DNA of 59,367 nucleotides from Moraxellaceae bacterium UBA2031 (GCA_002333145.1 DDBN01000069.1:1-59367), one strand, 5' to 3'. Shown: positions 14,789 through 24,419, numbered from the stretch's first letter. Notes: generated from the letters alone by a model not told the origin. Translations and numbers: made by a program.

Positions 14789-17609
14789 GATCCAGTAGCG
14801 GCTTGAGGAAGCGACCGGTGTGCGACCTCTTATTGCGAGATACTTCTTCAGGGGTTCCTTCGGCGATCACTTGCCCGCCGCCATCACCACCTTCCGGGCC
14901 CATATCGATGAGCCAGTCAGCAGTCTTGATGACATCGAGGTTATGCTCGATGACGACAATAGTGTTGCCATGATCGCGGAGACGTTGAAGGACGGTGAGC
15001 AGTTGCTGAATGTCATGAAAATGCAGGCCAGTGGTCGGCTCATCGAGTATGTAAAGCGTTTGCCCGGTATCACGCTTTGATAACTCACGTGCAAGTTTGA
15101 CGCGCTGAGCCTCGCCTCCAGAGAGCGTGGTGGCTGCTTGGCCGAGGGTGATATATGACAAGCCAACATCAATCAGAGTTTGCAGTTTTCTGGCAAGCGC
15201 AGGAATAGCATCGAAGTACTCGCGTGCATCCTCGACCGTCATTTCAAGAACTTCAGTGATGTTCTTGCTCTTGTAGCGAACTTCCAGGGTCTCGCGGTTG
15301 TAGCGCTTACCTTTGCAAACATCGCATGCCACATAGATGTCAGGGAGGAAATGCATTTCAACTTTGATAACGCCATCGCCCTGACAGGCTTCACAGCGTC
15401 CGCCCTTTACGTTGAAGGAGAAGCGACCGGGGCCATAACCACGTGAGCGTGATTCCTGGGTGCCGGCAAATAATTCACGGATTGGTGTAAAGATGCCGGT
15501 ATAAGTTGCAGGGTTTGAGCGTGGTGTTCGGCCAATGGGGCTCTGGTCAATTTCAACAACCTTGTCTAAATGCTCGAGGCCGGTGATCTTGTCATGAGCG
15601 TCTGCATCCAATGACAGGGCTCTATTAAGCTCTTTGGCCGCGACGGGGTAGAGCGTGCCATTGACGAGGGTGGATTTTCCAGAGCCAGATACGCCGGTAA
15701 CGCAGGTCATCAATCCGAGAGGAAGCTCGACGGTAATATTTTTAAGATTATTGCCACGCGCACCCGTGATGGTAAGCAGTTTTTTGCGATCTACAGGTTT
15801 ACGTTTCTTCGGGATTTCGATTTTCTTCCGGCCAGATAGGTAGTCTCCGGTCAATGATTCTTTGTTTTTAACAATGTCATCAAAGGTGCCGCGGGCCACA
15901 ATGCGTCCACCATGAACACCTGCGCCGGGACCAATATCGACGACATAATCGGCTGCGCGGATAGCATCTTCGTCGTGTTCAACAACGATGACGGTATTGC
16001 CTAGATCGCGCAGGCGTACAAGGGTAGACAAGAGGCGTTCATTGTCGCGCTGGTGAAGCCCGATGCTGGGCTCATCAAGGACGTACATAACGCCGACCAG
16101 TCCGGCGCCAATTTGTGATGCTAGTCTGATGCGCTGTGCCTCGCCTCCCGATAATGTTTCGGCAGAGCGATCCAGCGAAAGATAATCTAGGCCGACATTG
16201 ACTAGGAATTGCAGACGGTCGTGGATTTCTTTAAGAATTCTGTCAGCAATTTCCCCTCGTTTACCGGGCAATTTTAGTGTGCCGAAATATTCGCAGGATT
16301 TTCGAATGGACAGCTTGACGATATCAGGCAGTGTTTGATCCTGAATGTATACATGTCGAGCTTCACGACGAAGGCGAGAGCCATTGCATTCGGCGCAACA
16401 TGTTTGGCTTAGGTATGAGGAAAGTTCTTCACGAACATTGGTAGATTCGGTCTCACGATAACGGCGTTCCATATTAGGGAGGACGCCCTCGAAAGAGTGT
16501 TTGCGCACGACCTTGGTGCCGCGATCGTTATAATAATAAAAAGAAACTTCTTCTTTGCCAGAGCCATTGAGAATGGCGTTTTGTATTTTTTTCGGTAGCT
16601 TTTTCCAAGGTGAGTCGACATCAAAGCCATAATGCTCTGAAAGAGACTCAAGAAGTCCAAAGTAGTAAATATTGCGTTTGTCCCAGCCGCGAATTGCGCC
16701 TTCAGAAACAGACAGGTCTTTATCGGTAATCAAGCGATCGGCATCGAAATATTGTTTAACGCCTAAGCCATCGCAAGTAGGACATGCGCCTGCTGGGTTG
16801 TTAAAGGAAAACAGGCGCGGTTCAAGCTCAGTTAATGAATATCCGCAGTGAGGGCAGGCAAAGCGTGCCGAGAAAATTTGATCGGGCTTGTCACCATCCA
16901 TGAACGCCACTAGAGCGATGCCGTTTGCTTGGCGCAGCGCTGTTTCAAAAGACTCAGCCAGACGCAGGGCAATATCCGGGCGGACCTTGATGCGATCAAC
17001 AACAACTTCAATGGTGTGTTTCTTTAGTTTATCGAGTGATGGGGCCTCATCGAGATCGACAACGATGCCGTCGATGCGGGCCCGTACGAAGCCATCGGCT
17101 TTGAGCTGCTCAAAGACATGCAGGTGTTCGCCTTTGCGGTCCTGAATGACGGGGGCCAGTAGCATGATGGCGGTGCCCTCGGGCAGTGCCATGGCCTGAT
17201 CGACCATTTGTGAGACGGTCTGTGCCTCAAGGGGTAGGTCGTGATCAGGGCAGCGAGGAATGCCGGCGCGCGCAAAGAGCAGGCGCAAATAGTCGTAGAT
17301 TTCGGTGATGGTACCGACCGTGGAGCGGGGGTTGTGCGATGTTGATTTTTGCTCGATGGAGATCGCGGGGGAGAGGCCCTCGATGTGGTCGACATCGGGC
17401 TTCTCCATCAGGGATAAAAACTGGCGGGCATAGGCTGACAGCGACTCAACATAGCGACGCTGACCTTCGGCATATAGGGTGTCGAAGGCGAGAGAGGACT
17501 TGCCAGAGCCGGACAGGCCGGTGATTACCACGAACTTGTCGCGGGGCAGGTCGAGGTCAATATTCTTGAGGTTGTGCGTGCGTGCGCCGCGAATCAGGAT
17601 CTTGTCCAT
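14778..17609 (-). CDS. uvrA: Excinuclease ABC subunit A
   Basis: A 943-residue ATPase that scans DNA for bulky lesions with UvrB in nucleotide excision repair. Both ABC modules are complete: Walker A GLSGSGKSSLAFD near residue 31 and GVSGSGKSTLVNG near 640, with LSGGEAQRI/LSGGEAQRVKL signatures. Zinc-finger cysteine pairs (CPHC...CPTC and CEAC...CDVC) are intact. Length equals that of E. coli UvrA (940). A TATACT box lies on the minus strand at 17644-17649, but no convincing LexA operator (CTGT-N8-ACAG) is present upstream, so SOS control is not supported. Confidence 0.98.
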   Translation of the reverse strand: MDKILIRGARTHNLKNIDLDLPRDKFVVITGLSGSGKSSLAFDTLYAEGQRRYVESLSAYARQFLSLMEKPDVDHIEGLSPAISIEQKSTSHNPRSTVGTITEIYDYLRLLFARAGIPRCPDHDLPLEAQTVSQMVDQAMALPEGTAIMLLAPVIQDRKGEHLHVFEQLKADGFVRARIDGIVVDLDEAPSLDKLKKHTIEVVVDRIKVRPDIALRLAESFETALRQANGIALVAFMDGDKPDQIFSARFACPHCGYSLTELEPRLFSFNNPAGACPTCDGLGVKQYFDADRLITDKDLSVSEGAIRGWDKRNIYYFGLLESLSEHYGFDVDSPWKKLPKKIQNAILNGSGKEEVSFYYYNDRGTKVVRKHSFEGVLPNMERRYRETESTNVREELSSYLSQTCCAECNGSRLRREARHVYIQDQTLPDIVKLSIRKSCEYFGTLKLPGKRGEIADRILKEIHDRLQFLVNVGLDYLSLDRSAETLSGGEAQRIRLASQIGAGLVGVMYVLDEPSIGLHQRDNERLLSTLVRLRDLGNTVIVVEHDEDAIRAADYVVDIGPGAGVHGGRIVARGTFDDIVKNKESLTGDYLSGRKKIEIPKKRKPVDRKKLLTITGARGNNLKNITVELPLGLMTCVTGVSGSGKSTLVNGTLYPVAAKELNRALSLDADAHDKITGLEHLDKVVEIDQSPIGRTPRSNPATYTGIFTPIRELFAGTQESRSRGYGPGRFSFNVKGGRCEACQGDGVIKVEMHFLPDIYVACDVCKGKRYNRETLEVRYKSKNITEVLEMTVEDAREYFDAIPALARKLQTLIDVGLSYITLGQAATTLSGGEAQRVKLARELSKRDTGQTLYILDEPTTGLHFHDIQQLLTVLQRLRDHGNTIVVIEHNLDVIKTADWLIDMGPEGGDGGGQVIAEGTPEEVSRNKRSHTGRFLKPLLDRGY

Positions 17610-17782
17610 GGGAGGGGGACCGGCCGGAGAAATCGAACCGAAGAGTATACGGTAAACAGATGTGGACTTCGCTGTGACAGAGAGGAACGAGATCTTCTGG
17701 GTGTTGCATCCCGCACGCTGGCGGAGGCTGCTACAATCACGCCCCCTGACGCGGCAACGGCCGCCTGACTAGTGGACTCTTG

Positions 17783-19150
17783 ATGAGCAGCATGACCTCC
17801 GGCGAACGCCGAGCCGTCGTTACCCTGGCCAGTCTATTCTCCCTTCGTATGATCGGCCTATTCATGATCATGCCAGTGTTTGCCCTGTACGGCCGTGAGC
17901 TGACCGGAGCAACTCCATTGCTAATTGGCCTTGCCATTGGGGTCTACGGGCTGGCACAGGCATTTTTGCAGATACCATTGGGGCTTTTGGCGGATCGTAT
18001 GGACCGCAAGAAGCTTATTTTGGCGGGCTTGGTACTGTTTGCGGTTGGCGGTGCTGTGGCGGCCATGTCGGATCATATCTATGGGGTGATCGTGGGGCGT
18101 GCCATTCAGGGTGCAGGTGCTATCTCCGGCGTGGTCATGGCGTTGCTGGCAGATTTGACCAGAGAGGAACAACGAACCAAGGCGATGGCATCTATCGGCG
18201 CCAGCATCGGCCTGTCTTTTGGTCTGGCTTTTGTTCTGGGGCCATGGCTGACGGGGATGTTTGGCCTGCATGGCTTGTTTTGGTCAACGGTTCTGTTGGG
18301 GATTGCGGGCATGGCGGTGTGCCAGTGGTTGGTGCCCCGGCCCTTGCATCATGTTGCGCATACGCCTGCAAGCTATGGTCAGCAGCTGCGGGAGTCGTTA
18401 AGGCATGCTGAGCTGCTGCGCCTGAATGCCGGTATCTTCACTCTACATGCGGTCATGACGGCGTGCTTTACGATCCTGCCGTTGCTGCTGCTAAACAATG
18501 GGGGGCTTGAGGCTTCTCGACATGGCTGGGTATATCTCCCGGTTTTATTTGGTTCCTTCTTCGCGATTGTTCCGGCCATCATCATGGCGGAACGCAAGCG
18601 CCGTATGAGGGGTGTATTTCTGACGGCCATCGGTATATTGGCAGTGGGCCTGAGCCTGTTGGCTGGCTTTCATGACAGTCTTTGGGCGCTGGTGGGCGGT
18701 ATGCTGGTGTTCTTCATTGGCTTTAATTTGCTGGAAGCATTACTGCCATCCTTGGTGAGCAAGTTGTGTCCGGCAGGGGGCAAGGGAACGGCCATGGGAA
18801 TTTATTCCAGTAGCCAGTTTTTTGGTGCCTTTGTTGGCGGAGTGCTGGGTGGCTTTCTGCAGACACAGTACGGTGTCGCCGTTTTATTTGCGGTGCTTGC
18901 CGCAATGGTATTGCTCTGGTGGGGACTGGCCGTTCGGATGCCGCCACCGCCTTTCTTGACGAGCGTGATGCTGCGACTAGAGGCTGCGTCAGAGCCTGTG
19001 TTGACAGGATTGGCCGCTCAGTTGCAAGCGATAGCCGGGGTGAAAGAGGTGGTGGTTTTGCCTGTGGATACCGTCGCCTATCTACGAGTAGATCCAGAAG
19101 AGTTCGTGCCGGAAAGCTTGAGCGGCTTGCCTGTGACGATCTCATCCTGA
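17783..19150 (+). CDS. YajR-like MFS exporter with C-terminal ferredoxin-like domain
   Basis: A 455-residue inner-membrane protein, the same length as E. coli YajR and similar over its whole length: FSLRMIGLFMIMPVFALYG in TM1, the MFS motif A loop GLLADRMDRKKLI, and GAGAISGVVMALLADLTREEQRTKAM. After TM12 a soluble domain of about 65 residues ends with VKEVVVLPVDTVAYLRVDPEEF, matching the YAM domain of YajR. The substrate is unknown. The ATG at 17783 is preferred over a TTG one codon upstream. It is divergent from uvrA and followed by ssb, an order also found in Pseudomonas. Confidence 0.88.
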   Translation: MSSMTSGERRAVVTLASLFSLRMIGLFMIMPVFALYGRELTGATPLLIGLAIGVYGLAQAFLQIPLGLLADRMDRKKLILAGLVLFAVGGAVAAMSDHIYGVIVGRAIQGAGAISGVVMALLADLTREEQRTKAMASIGASIGLSFGLAFVLGPWLTGMFGLHGLFWSTVLLGIAGMAVCQWLVPRPLHHVAHTPASYGQQLRESLRHAELLRLNAGIFTLHAVMTACFTILPLLLLNNGGLEASRHGWVYLPVLFGSFFAIVPAIIMAERKRRMRGVFLTAIGILAVGLSLLAGFHDSLWALVGGMLVFFIGFNLLEALLPSLVSKLCPAGGKGTAMGIYSSSQFFGAFVGGVLGGFLQTQYGVAVLFAVLAAMVLLWWGLAVRMPPPPFLTSVMLRLEAASEPVLTGLAAQLQAIAGVKEVVVLPVDTVAYLRVDPEEFVPESLSGLPVTISS

Positions 19151-19243
19151 GTGTCGGCAATGTCGCACATTAAAAGCAGAGGATAGCCATATGGCGGTTG
19201 TGCTCTGTATCGGGTAAAGTTTCCGGCTCATATCGCGCCGTCA

Positions 19244-19265
19244 CCGCTAACGCGGTGGCAATAAC
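19244..19265 (+). repeat. 22-base element shared with the odc leader
   Basis: A segment starting CCGCTAACGCGGT in the ssb leader matches 39241-39262 in the ornithine decarboxylase leader at 19 of 22 positions. CCGC-TAAC-GCGG can form a small hairpin. I see only these two copies, in the same orientation relative to the downstream gene. It may be a small dispersed repeat or chance similarity of two hairpins. Confidence 0.4.
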
Positions 19266-19291
19266 ATACGTAACGAGAGGTTAAGAACATC

Positions 19292-19858
19292 ATGCGTGGA
19301 GTAAACAAAGTTATTCTGGTTGGCAATCTGGGACGTGATCCGGAGGTGCGCTATTTGCCATCCGGTGGTGCTGTGGCAAATATTACCATTGCGACGAGTG
19401 AAGCCTGGAGAGACAAGAATACCGGGCAGATGCAGGAACAGACCGAATGGCACCGCGTGGTGTTCTACGGCAAGCTGGCTGAGATTGCCGGTGAGTACCT
19501 GAAGAAGGGCTCGAAGGTGTATGTGGAGGGCTCTCTGCATACACGTAAATGGCAGGATAAGCAGACAGGTCAGGACAAGTACTCGACTGAAATCAAAGCC
19601 AATACGATGCAAATGCTGGATACCCGTCAGGGTGGCGGCGGACAGCAAGGTGGCGGATTTGGTAGTCAGGCTGGTGGCTTTGACGGCGGTAACGATTTTG
19701 CCGCCGGTGGTAGCTTCCCTGCCTATGAGGATTTTGATCAGGGAGCAACATCTGCTCCGGCTCCTGCGCGCGCACCGCAGCAGCAGCAGCGTCCTCAGGC
19801 GGCCCCACAATCGGCTCCACGTGGTGCTGACAGTTTTGATGACGATATCCCTTTTTGA
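19292..19858 (+). CDS. ssb: Single-stranded DNA-binding protein
   Basis: A 188-residue protein with an N-terminal OB fold (about 1-112; MRGVNKVILVGNLGRDPEVRY, TEWHRVVFYGKLAEIAGEYL), a flexible linker rich in Gly, Gln, Ala and Pro (about 113-178), and the acidic DDDIPF tail that recruits repair and replication partners. The start has a GAGAGG ribosome binding site (19275-19280). Located downstream of the YajR-like gene with 141 bases between them, so it probably has its own promoter. Confidence 0.98.
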   Translation: MRGVNKVILVGNLGRDPEVRYLPSGGAVANITIATSEAWRDKNTGQMQEQTEWHRVVFYGKLAEIAGEYLKKGSKVYVEGSLHTRKWQDKQTGQDKYSTEIKANTMQMLDTRQGGGGQQGGGFGSQAGGFDGGNDFAAGGSFPAYEDFDQGATSAPAPARAPQQQQRPQAAPQSAPRGADSFDDDIPF

Positions 19859-19879
19859 GGCTTGGTCATTCATTAAAAG

Positions 19880-19906
19880 AAGCCCGGCATATGCCGGGTT
19901 TTTTGT
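19880..19906 (+). terminator. Rho-independent terminator after ssb
   Basis: CCCGGCAT (19883-19890) followed directly by ATGCCGGG (19891-19898) and six T. A strong GC hairpin with a tail for the plus strand. The upstream A-rich stretch may also help termination of the convergent Bcr/CflA gene. Confidence 0.88.
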
Positions 19907-19912
19907 TTTAGT

Positions 19913-21097
19913 TCAGGAGGTACGGGATGCCTTGGTGCGTAACAGTCCCCAAGCACCCACTCCGCACACCCCCATGAAGATAGCCAGAGGCATCGCGCTG
20001 CCATCGTGCCAGATGCTCATGCAGGCACCTGCCAGAGTGGCCAGCGCAAATTGTATGGCGCCCATGAGCGCAGAGGCAGTGCCGGCGCGATGGCCTTGAT
20101 GAGCTAGTGCAGCAGCGCTGGCATTAGGGGAGATAAAGCCCAAGCTGGTGATGAATATAAAAAGGCCTGCGAGCAGTACCGGTAATGACAGCCAATCGAA
20201 AAGAGCAAAGAGGGCGAGACCGGAGCCAGAAAGTGCCGCCGTGGCAACCCCTCGGTTAAGCAGCCAGTTCAAGTCGTAATGACGCAGTAAGCGAGCGTTC
20301 AGCTGTGAAGCGGCGATCAAGCCGAGTGCATTACTGCCGAAGATCCAGCCGTAGTGCTGAGGTGGGATGTGGTGTACTTGCATCAATACATGGGGTGAGC
20401 CGGCAATGTAGGCAAACATGCCGGTGAAGGCGAGGCTGCTGGAGAGGGTGTAGCGCATGAATTCTCGGTTGGTAAGGATCTGTAGGTAGTCCCGCAGCAC
20501 CTTGCGAAGTATCAGGGGGTGACTTCCCGATACGGAGTGACTTTCTTTAAGCATGTAGCGGATGGCGATCAAGCAACCGAAGGCAAAAATTGCGAGCACG
20601 ATAAAAATGCTCCGCCATCCACTTTCGGTAACGATGATGCCGCCCAGTAGAGGGGCGAGGATGGGCGCGATGCCCATAACCAGTATAAGCAAGGAAAAGG
20701 CTCTGGCTGCTTCTTGCGCATCACACCGATCGCGTACTACGGCACGCGCAATCACCATGCCGGCACACCCACCAAGCCCTTGTATAAACCGCCAGCCAAT
20801 TAATGCTTCGATACTCTGACTCGTTGCGGCACCGACTGATGCAAGCAGAAAGAGGCTGAGGCCAAAGTAGAGAGGTGGTTTGCGTCCATATCGATCACTG
20901 ATCGGGCCGTAAAAGAGTTGGCCTATTGCAAGGCCGATAAAAAAGCTGGCCAGCGATAGTTCTACTCTGCTACCAGCATCAAACTCTTTCCCGATAGCAG
21001 GAAAGCCGGGCAGGTACATGTCGATGGACAGTGGGCCAATGGCGGTCAGGGCCCCCATCAGAATGATCCAGCCAGGCATAAGGCGTTGTTTAAACAT
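19913..21097 (-). CDS. Bcr/CflA family multidrug efflux MFS transporter
   Basis: A 394-residue, 12-TM protein beginning MFKQRLMPGWIILMGALTAIGPLSIDMYLPGFPAI, the characteristic Bcr/CflA TM1. The motif A loop GPISDRYGRKPPLYFGL and RFIQGLGGCAGMVIARAVVRDR are present. Such proton antiporters export bicyclomycin, chloramphenicol or other compounds; the substrate here is unknown. I start it at 21097 because family similarity begins there. The frame is open for another 44 codons upstream but would overlap the divergent fumC. Confidence 0.88.
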   Translation of the reverse strand: MFKQRLMPGWIILMGALTAIGPLSIDMYLPGFPAIGKEFDAGSRVELSLASFFIGLAIGQLFYGPISDRYGRKPPLYFGLSLFLLASVGAATSQSIEALIGWRFIQGLGGCAGMVIARAVVRDRCDAQEAARAFSLLILVMGIAPILAPLLGGIIVTESGWRSIFIVLAIFAFGCLIAIRYMLKESHSVSGSHPLILRKVLRDYLQILTNREFMRYTLSSSLAFTGMFAYIAGSPHVLMQVHHIPPQHYGWIFGSNALGLIAASQLNARLLRHYDLNWLLNRGVATAALSGSGLALFALFDWLSLPVLLAGLFIFITSLGFISPNASAAALAHQGHRAGTASALMGAIQFALATLAGACMSIWHDGSAMPLAIFMGVCGVGAWGLLRTKASRTS

Positions 21098-21218
21098 GTC
21101 CAGACTCGTATGGACCCAGAGAACTCTGAAGAGCGTACATTGTTGCATATTCAAGGGCGCTGTTTGGCATTTGCTGCCGATATGAGCCATGCTGAATAAA
21201 ATCACAAGTGGTGTCGCT

Positions 21219-22640
21219 ATGAGCAGCAAAGCCGCTGTACGGGTCGAGAAGGATGCGATGGGGACGATAGAGGTGCCAGTTGAGCACCTTTGGGGCGCAC
21301 AGACGCAGCGCTCGTTGCATTTTTTCCCTATTGGGGTAAGCCGTTTTCGCTGGGAGCGCCCGGTTATTCGCGCATTCGGTGTGTTGAAAAAATGCGCGGC
21401 ATTAGCGAATGGTGAGCTTGGGGAGTTGCCCCAAGAGAAGGTGCGGCTGATTGTTGCGGCAGCTCAAGAAGTGATTGATGGGCACTGGGATACGGAGTTT
21501 CCTCTGGTGGTGTTTCAGACGGGTTCCGGCACTCAGAGCAACATGAATGCTAACGAAGTGATTGCCAATCGTGCCATTCAGATGGTGGGCGGTGAGTTGG
21601 GCTCGAAAATGCCAGTGCATCCCAATGATGATGTAAATCATGGGCAGTCATCAAATGATGTTTTTCCTGCGGTGATGCATATTGCGACAGCGTCACTGCT
21701 GACGGATGCACTGATTCCTGTAGTCCATGGTTTGCGCGAGACATTTATGAAAAAGTCCCGCGAATATGAAGCCGTCGTGATGGTGGGACGAACACATTTG
21801 CAGGATGCCACGCCGATAACGCTAGGGCAGGTTATGTCGGGCTGGGTGGCGCAGCTGGATTTATGTCTGACAGGTATTCATCGAGCATTGCCGGATGTGT
21901 GCGAGCTGGCAACAGGGGGTACAGCCGTTGGCACAGGGTTAAATACGCACCCATTATTTGGTGAAAAAATTGCAGAGCAGGTATCCCACTGCACAGGCCA
22001 CATTTTTGTAACGGCTCCCAATAAGTTTGCGGCATTGTCGGCTCACGATGGCATGGTCAATGTCAGTGCCTCTCTGCGGACTCTTGCGGGGGCGTTGATG
22101 AAAATTGCTAATGATGTGCGTTGGTATGCCAGCGGGCCGCGAGCAGGAATTGGCGAAATTACACTTCCAGAAAATGAGCCTGGCTCATCGATCATGCCTG
22201 GCAAGATCAATCCGACACAATGTGAAGCGCTGACCATGGTGGCAGTGCAAGTCTTTGGCAATGATCATGCGGTAGCGTTTGCAGGATCACAGGGAAACTT
22301 TCAGCTGAATGTGTTCAAGCCGGTGATCCTGCATAACGTATTGGAGTCGATTGTGCTTTTGAGTGATTCCTGTCGTGCGTTTAATGAATATTGTGCACGG
22401 GGAATCGAACCAAATATCGCACGGATGCGCGAGCATCTCGATAATTCGTTGATGCTCGTGACCGCCCTGAATCCGCATATTGGTTATGAAAAATCGGCTG
22501 AAATCGCCATGAAGGCACACCACGAGGGCACTAGTCTGAAAGCGGTGGCGGTAGCATTAGGGTATGTGACGGCTGCAGATTTTGATGCGTGGGTGCGTGC
22601 AGAAGATATGCTTGGAAATGGTCGCATTACGTCAGCGTGA
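21219..22640 (+). CDS. fumC: Class II fumarate hydratase
   Basis: A 473-residue protein of the fumarase/aspartase superfamily that interconverts fumarate and malate in the TCA cycle. Features are EKDAMGTIEVPVEHLWGAQTQRSL near the N-terminus, TGSGTQSNMNANEVIANRA, the HPNDDVNHGQSSNDVFP segment and the signature GSSIMPGKINPTQCEA carrying the catalytic serine. This class is oxygen-stable and iron-free. I start at the ATG at 21219, ten codons inside the frame, because E. coli FumC begins near here. The stop overlaps the convergent MFS gene by 9 bases. Confidence 0.93.
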   Translation: MSSKAAVRVEKDAMGTIEVPVEHLWGAQTQRSLHFFPIGVSRFRWERPVIRAFGVLKKCAALANGELGELPQEKVRLIVAAAQEVIDGHWDTEFPLVVFQTGSGTQSNMNANEVIANRAIQMVGGELGSKMPVHPNDDVNHGQSSNDVFPAVMHIATASLLTDALIPVVHGLRETFMKKSREYEAVVMVGRTHLQDATPITLGQVMSGWVAQLDLCLTGIHRALPDVCELATGGTAVGTGLNTHPLFGEKIAEQVSHCTGHIFVTAPNKFAALSAHDGMVNVSASLRTLAGALMKIANDVRWYASGPRAGIGEITLPENEPGSSIMPGKINPTQCEALTMVAVQVFGNDHAVAFAGSQGNFQLNVFKPVILHNVLESIVLLSDSCRAFNEYCARGIEPNIARMREHLDNSLMLVTALNPHIGYEKSAEIAMKAHHEGTSLKAVAVALGYVTAADFDAWVRAEDMLGNGRITSA

Positions 22641-23882
22641 TTGGGACGACAGGACATGGCCTTGGCGTCCCGCTCCCATGCCTGCCATAAAAGCAGTCAG
22701 GACGATGCCGGTAAACAGCCAGCCGGCAGCATTCCAGCCATGAGTCACCTCATGAACCAAGCCTAGTAGGAGTGGGCCGAGAGAGGCTAGCGTGTAACCA
22801 ATCCCTTGTGCCATGACGGAAAGGCGGGCGGCGGTAGAGGCATCGGGGGTGCGCAGCACGATCAGGCTGAGTGCCATACTGAATGTACCGCCCTGACCCA
22901 GTCCGAGAATTACGGCCCAGATCATCAAGGTGTCTGCAGGCGCATAAAGGCAGCCAAGCAGGCCGGCGAGGGTGAGCGCCAACACGATGGCTATCATGGG
23001 GCGCTGGTCACGATGGCGTGTGGCCAACCACGGTGCTCCTAATGCCGATATCAGTTGCACCATTATTGATGCAGATACGATCAGGCCAGAAGCCACGGTG
23101 TTGACGCCACGGTCCTGCAGGATGACGGCAAGCCAGCCGAAGACGCAGTAAGCTAAAGAGGATTGCAGGCCCATATAGAGGGTGACCTGCCAAGCCAGTC
23201 GGTTACGCCAGAGCGGTGCGTTTGATGTCTTAATCGCAGCGTGAGGGTGGGAGCGCCGCATCTGTGGGCGCCAGGCAATGGCCGCCAATACAGCAGGAAG
23301 TGCCCAGAAGGAAAGAGCCAATGGCCAGCTGTCAAAGACTCGGGTCAGCGGAACTGTGGCTCCGGCAGCTAGGGCGGCACCAAAACACAGTGCCATGGTG
23401 TACACCCCGGTCATGATGTCGGCGCTATCCGGGAACTCACGCTTCACAATGCCGGGCAGCAGTACGCCGATGACGCCGATGCTGCCGCCCGCCATGAGGG
23501 TGCCGGCAAAGAGGCCGATGCTACCGAACAGGCCTCGTAAAAGGATGCCACAAGCGAGGAAGAGTAAGGCTCGTAAGACAATGCGTTCAGTGCCGTGGCG
23601 CTGTGCGAGCCGCGTGGCTAGCGGAGCAAATAATCCAAGGCATAGCACGGGCAAGGTAGTGAGTAGCCCGGCGGCGGTGCTGTTGAGGTCAAGGGATGTC
23701 TGCACTTGACGCAGAACGGGCGCTAGGCTGGATAGCGCTGGGCGCAGATTGATTGCCACTAGAATCAATGCTAGCAGTAACCACAGAGCCTCGCGCCCCC
23801 GATGGAGCGCGCGAGGCTCCATGGGCTCAGCATCAATGAGTAGCTCATCGGCCAGAGGTGAAGTGTTGGATTTGGCAGGCAT
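22632..23882 (-). CDS. CynX/NimT family MFS transporter
   Basis: A 416-residue, 12-TM protein. The segment LLALILVAINLRPALSSLAPVL is typical of the CynX/NimT (cyanate and 2-nitroimidazole transporter) branch of the MFS. A polar N-terminal tail of about 30 residues precedes TM1. No cyanase (cynS) or cynT is nearby, so cyanate as substrate is not supported by context. Convergent with fumC, with the last 9 bases overlapping. Confidence 0.82.
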   Translation of the reverse strand: MPAKSNTSPLADELLIDAEPMEPRALHRGREALWLLLALILVAINLRPALSSLAPVLRQVQTSLDLNSTAAGLLTTLPVLCLGLFAPLATRLAQRHGTERIVLRALLFLACGILLRGLFGSIGLFAGTLMAGGSIGVIGVLLPGIVKREFPDSADIMTGVYTMALCFGAALAAGATVPLTRVFDSWPLALSFWALPAVLAAIAWRPQMRRSHPHAAIKTSNAPLWRNRLAWQVTLYMGLQSSLAYCVFGWLAVILQDRGVNTVASGLIVSASIMVQLISALGAPWLATRHRDQRPMIAIVLALTLAGLLGCLYAPADTLMIWAVILGLGQGGTFSMALSLIVLRTPDASTAARLSVMAQGIGYTLASLGPLLLGLVHEVTHGWNAAGWLFTGIVLTAFMAGMGAGRQGHVLSSQSR

Positions 23883-23930
23883 AATGAGTACTTTGCCAGC
23901 GGGACTGTTTGAAATGAAGCCTTTTACGGA

Positions 23931-23959
23931 TTGCTCACAGCGATTGTGTGCCGTAAAGT
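23931..23959 (+). promoter_or_regulatory. Candidate promoter of the H-NS-family gene
   Basis: TTGCTC (23931-23936) and TAAAGT (23954-23959) with a 17-base spacer. The start would fall near 23966, giving a leader of about 48 bases containing a TTTTTTT tract before the GTGGAGAG ribosome binding site. Confidence 0.55.
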
Positions 23960-24013
23960 GCAGAACATTTTTTTGCGCGCGTCAGTGCGTGATTCACCCG
24001 TGGAGAGCCCATC

Positions 24014-24352
24014 ATGAAGATTGACCTTGAAGCCCTGACCATTTCGGAATTGGCCGCCTTGATTGATCAGGCGCATGACCTGATTGCCCGCAAGCAGAAG
24101 GATGCGGTAACCAGTGCTCGTGCAGAGGTACAGAAGATCGCCTCTGAAGTGGGCATGAGTGTTGAGGAGTTGCTGGGACTGCAGTCCGGTAAGGGTGCAA
24201 AGAAGGCCACTAAGGAAAAGAAGCCGGTTGCTATAAAGTACCGGAATCCAAAGGATCATACCCAGACGTGGTCAGGCCGGGGCAAAAGCCCACGCTGGTT
24301 GCAGGAGATACTGAATCAGGGCGGTAGCTTGGATAACTTCTTGATAAAGTGA
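24014..24352 (+). CDS. H-NS family nucleoid protein
   Basis: A 112-residue protein. The N-terminal half (about 1-60) is helical and suited to oligomerisation (MKIDLEALTISELAALIDQA). The C-terminal half carries the H-NS DNA-binding loop in TWSGRGKSPRWLQE (about 87-100), preceded by KYRNPKDHTQ. This short form resembles H-NS-like proteins of betaproteobacteria and Moraxellaceae more than enterobacterial H-NS. It probably silences AT-rich DNA. It is a single-gene unit with its own promoter and a terminator. Confidence 0.88.
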   Translation: MKIDLEALTISELAALIDQAHDLIARKQKDAVTSARAEVQKIASEVGMSVEELLGLQSGKGAKKATKEKKPVAIKYRNPKDHTQTWSGRGKSPRWLQEILNQGGSLDNFLIK

Positions 24353-24375
24353 TCCAGAGGTTTGCAGGACATATC

Positions 24376-24409
24376 ATGAAAAAGCCGCGATTAATCGCGG
24401 CTTTTTCAT
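24376..24409. terminator. Bidirectional terminator, perfect 34-base palindrome
   Basis: The segment is an exact inverted repeat of 17 bases per arm, ATGAAAAAGCCGCGATT and its complement. It has a GC core and A and T runs on both sides, so it can end the H-NS-family transcript on the plus strand and the DUF481 gene on the minus strand. Confidence 0.9.
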
Positions 24410-24419
24410 TGAGAGATGC

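Noticed and set aside
17672..17680. CTGTGACAG upstream of uvrA as a LexA (SOS) box
   Set aside because: The half-sites are separated by one base, not the eight required (CTGT-N8-ACAG).
21098..21229. N-terminal 44-codon extension of the Bcr/CflA transporter
   Set aside because: It has no family similarity and would overlap the divergent fumC start. The family begins at the ATG at 21097.
22632..23882. Cyanate utilisation locus based on the CynX-like transporter
   Set aside because: No cyanase or carbonic anhydrase gene is next to it, and CynX/NimT proteins transport varied substrates.
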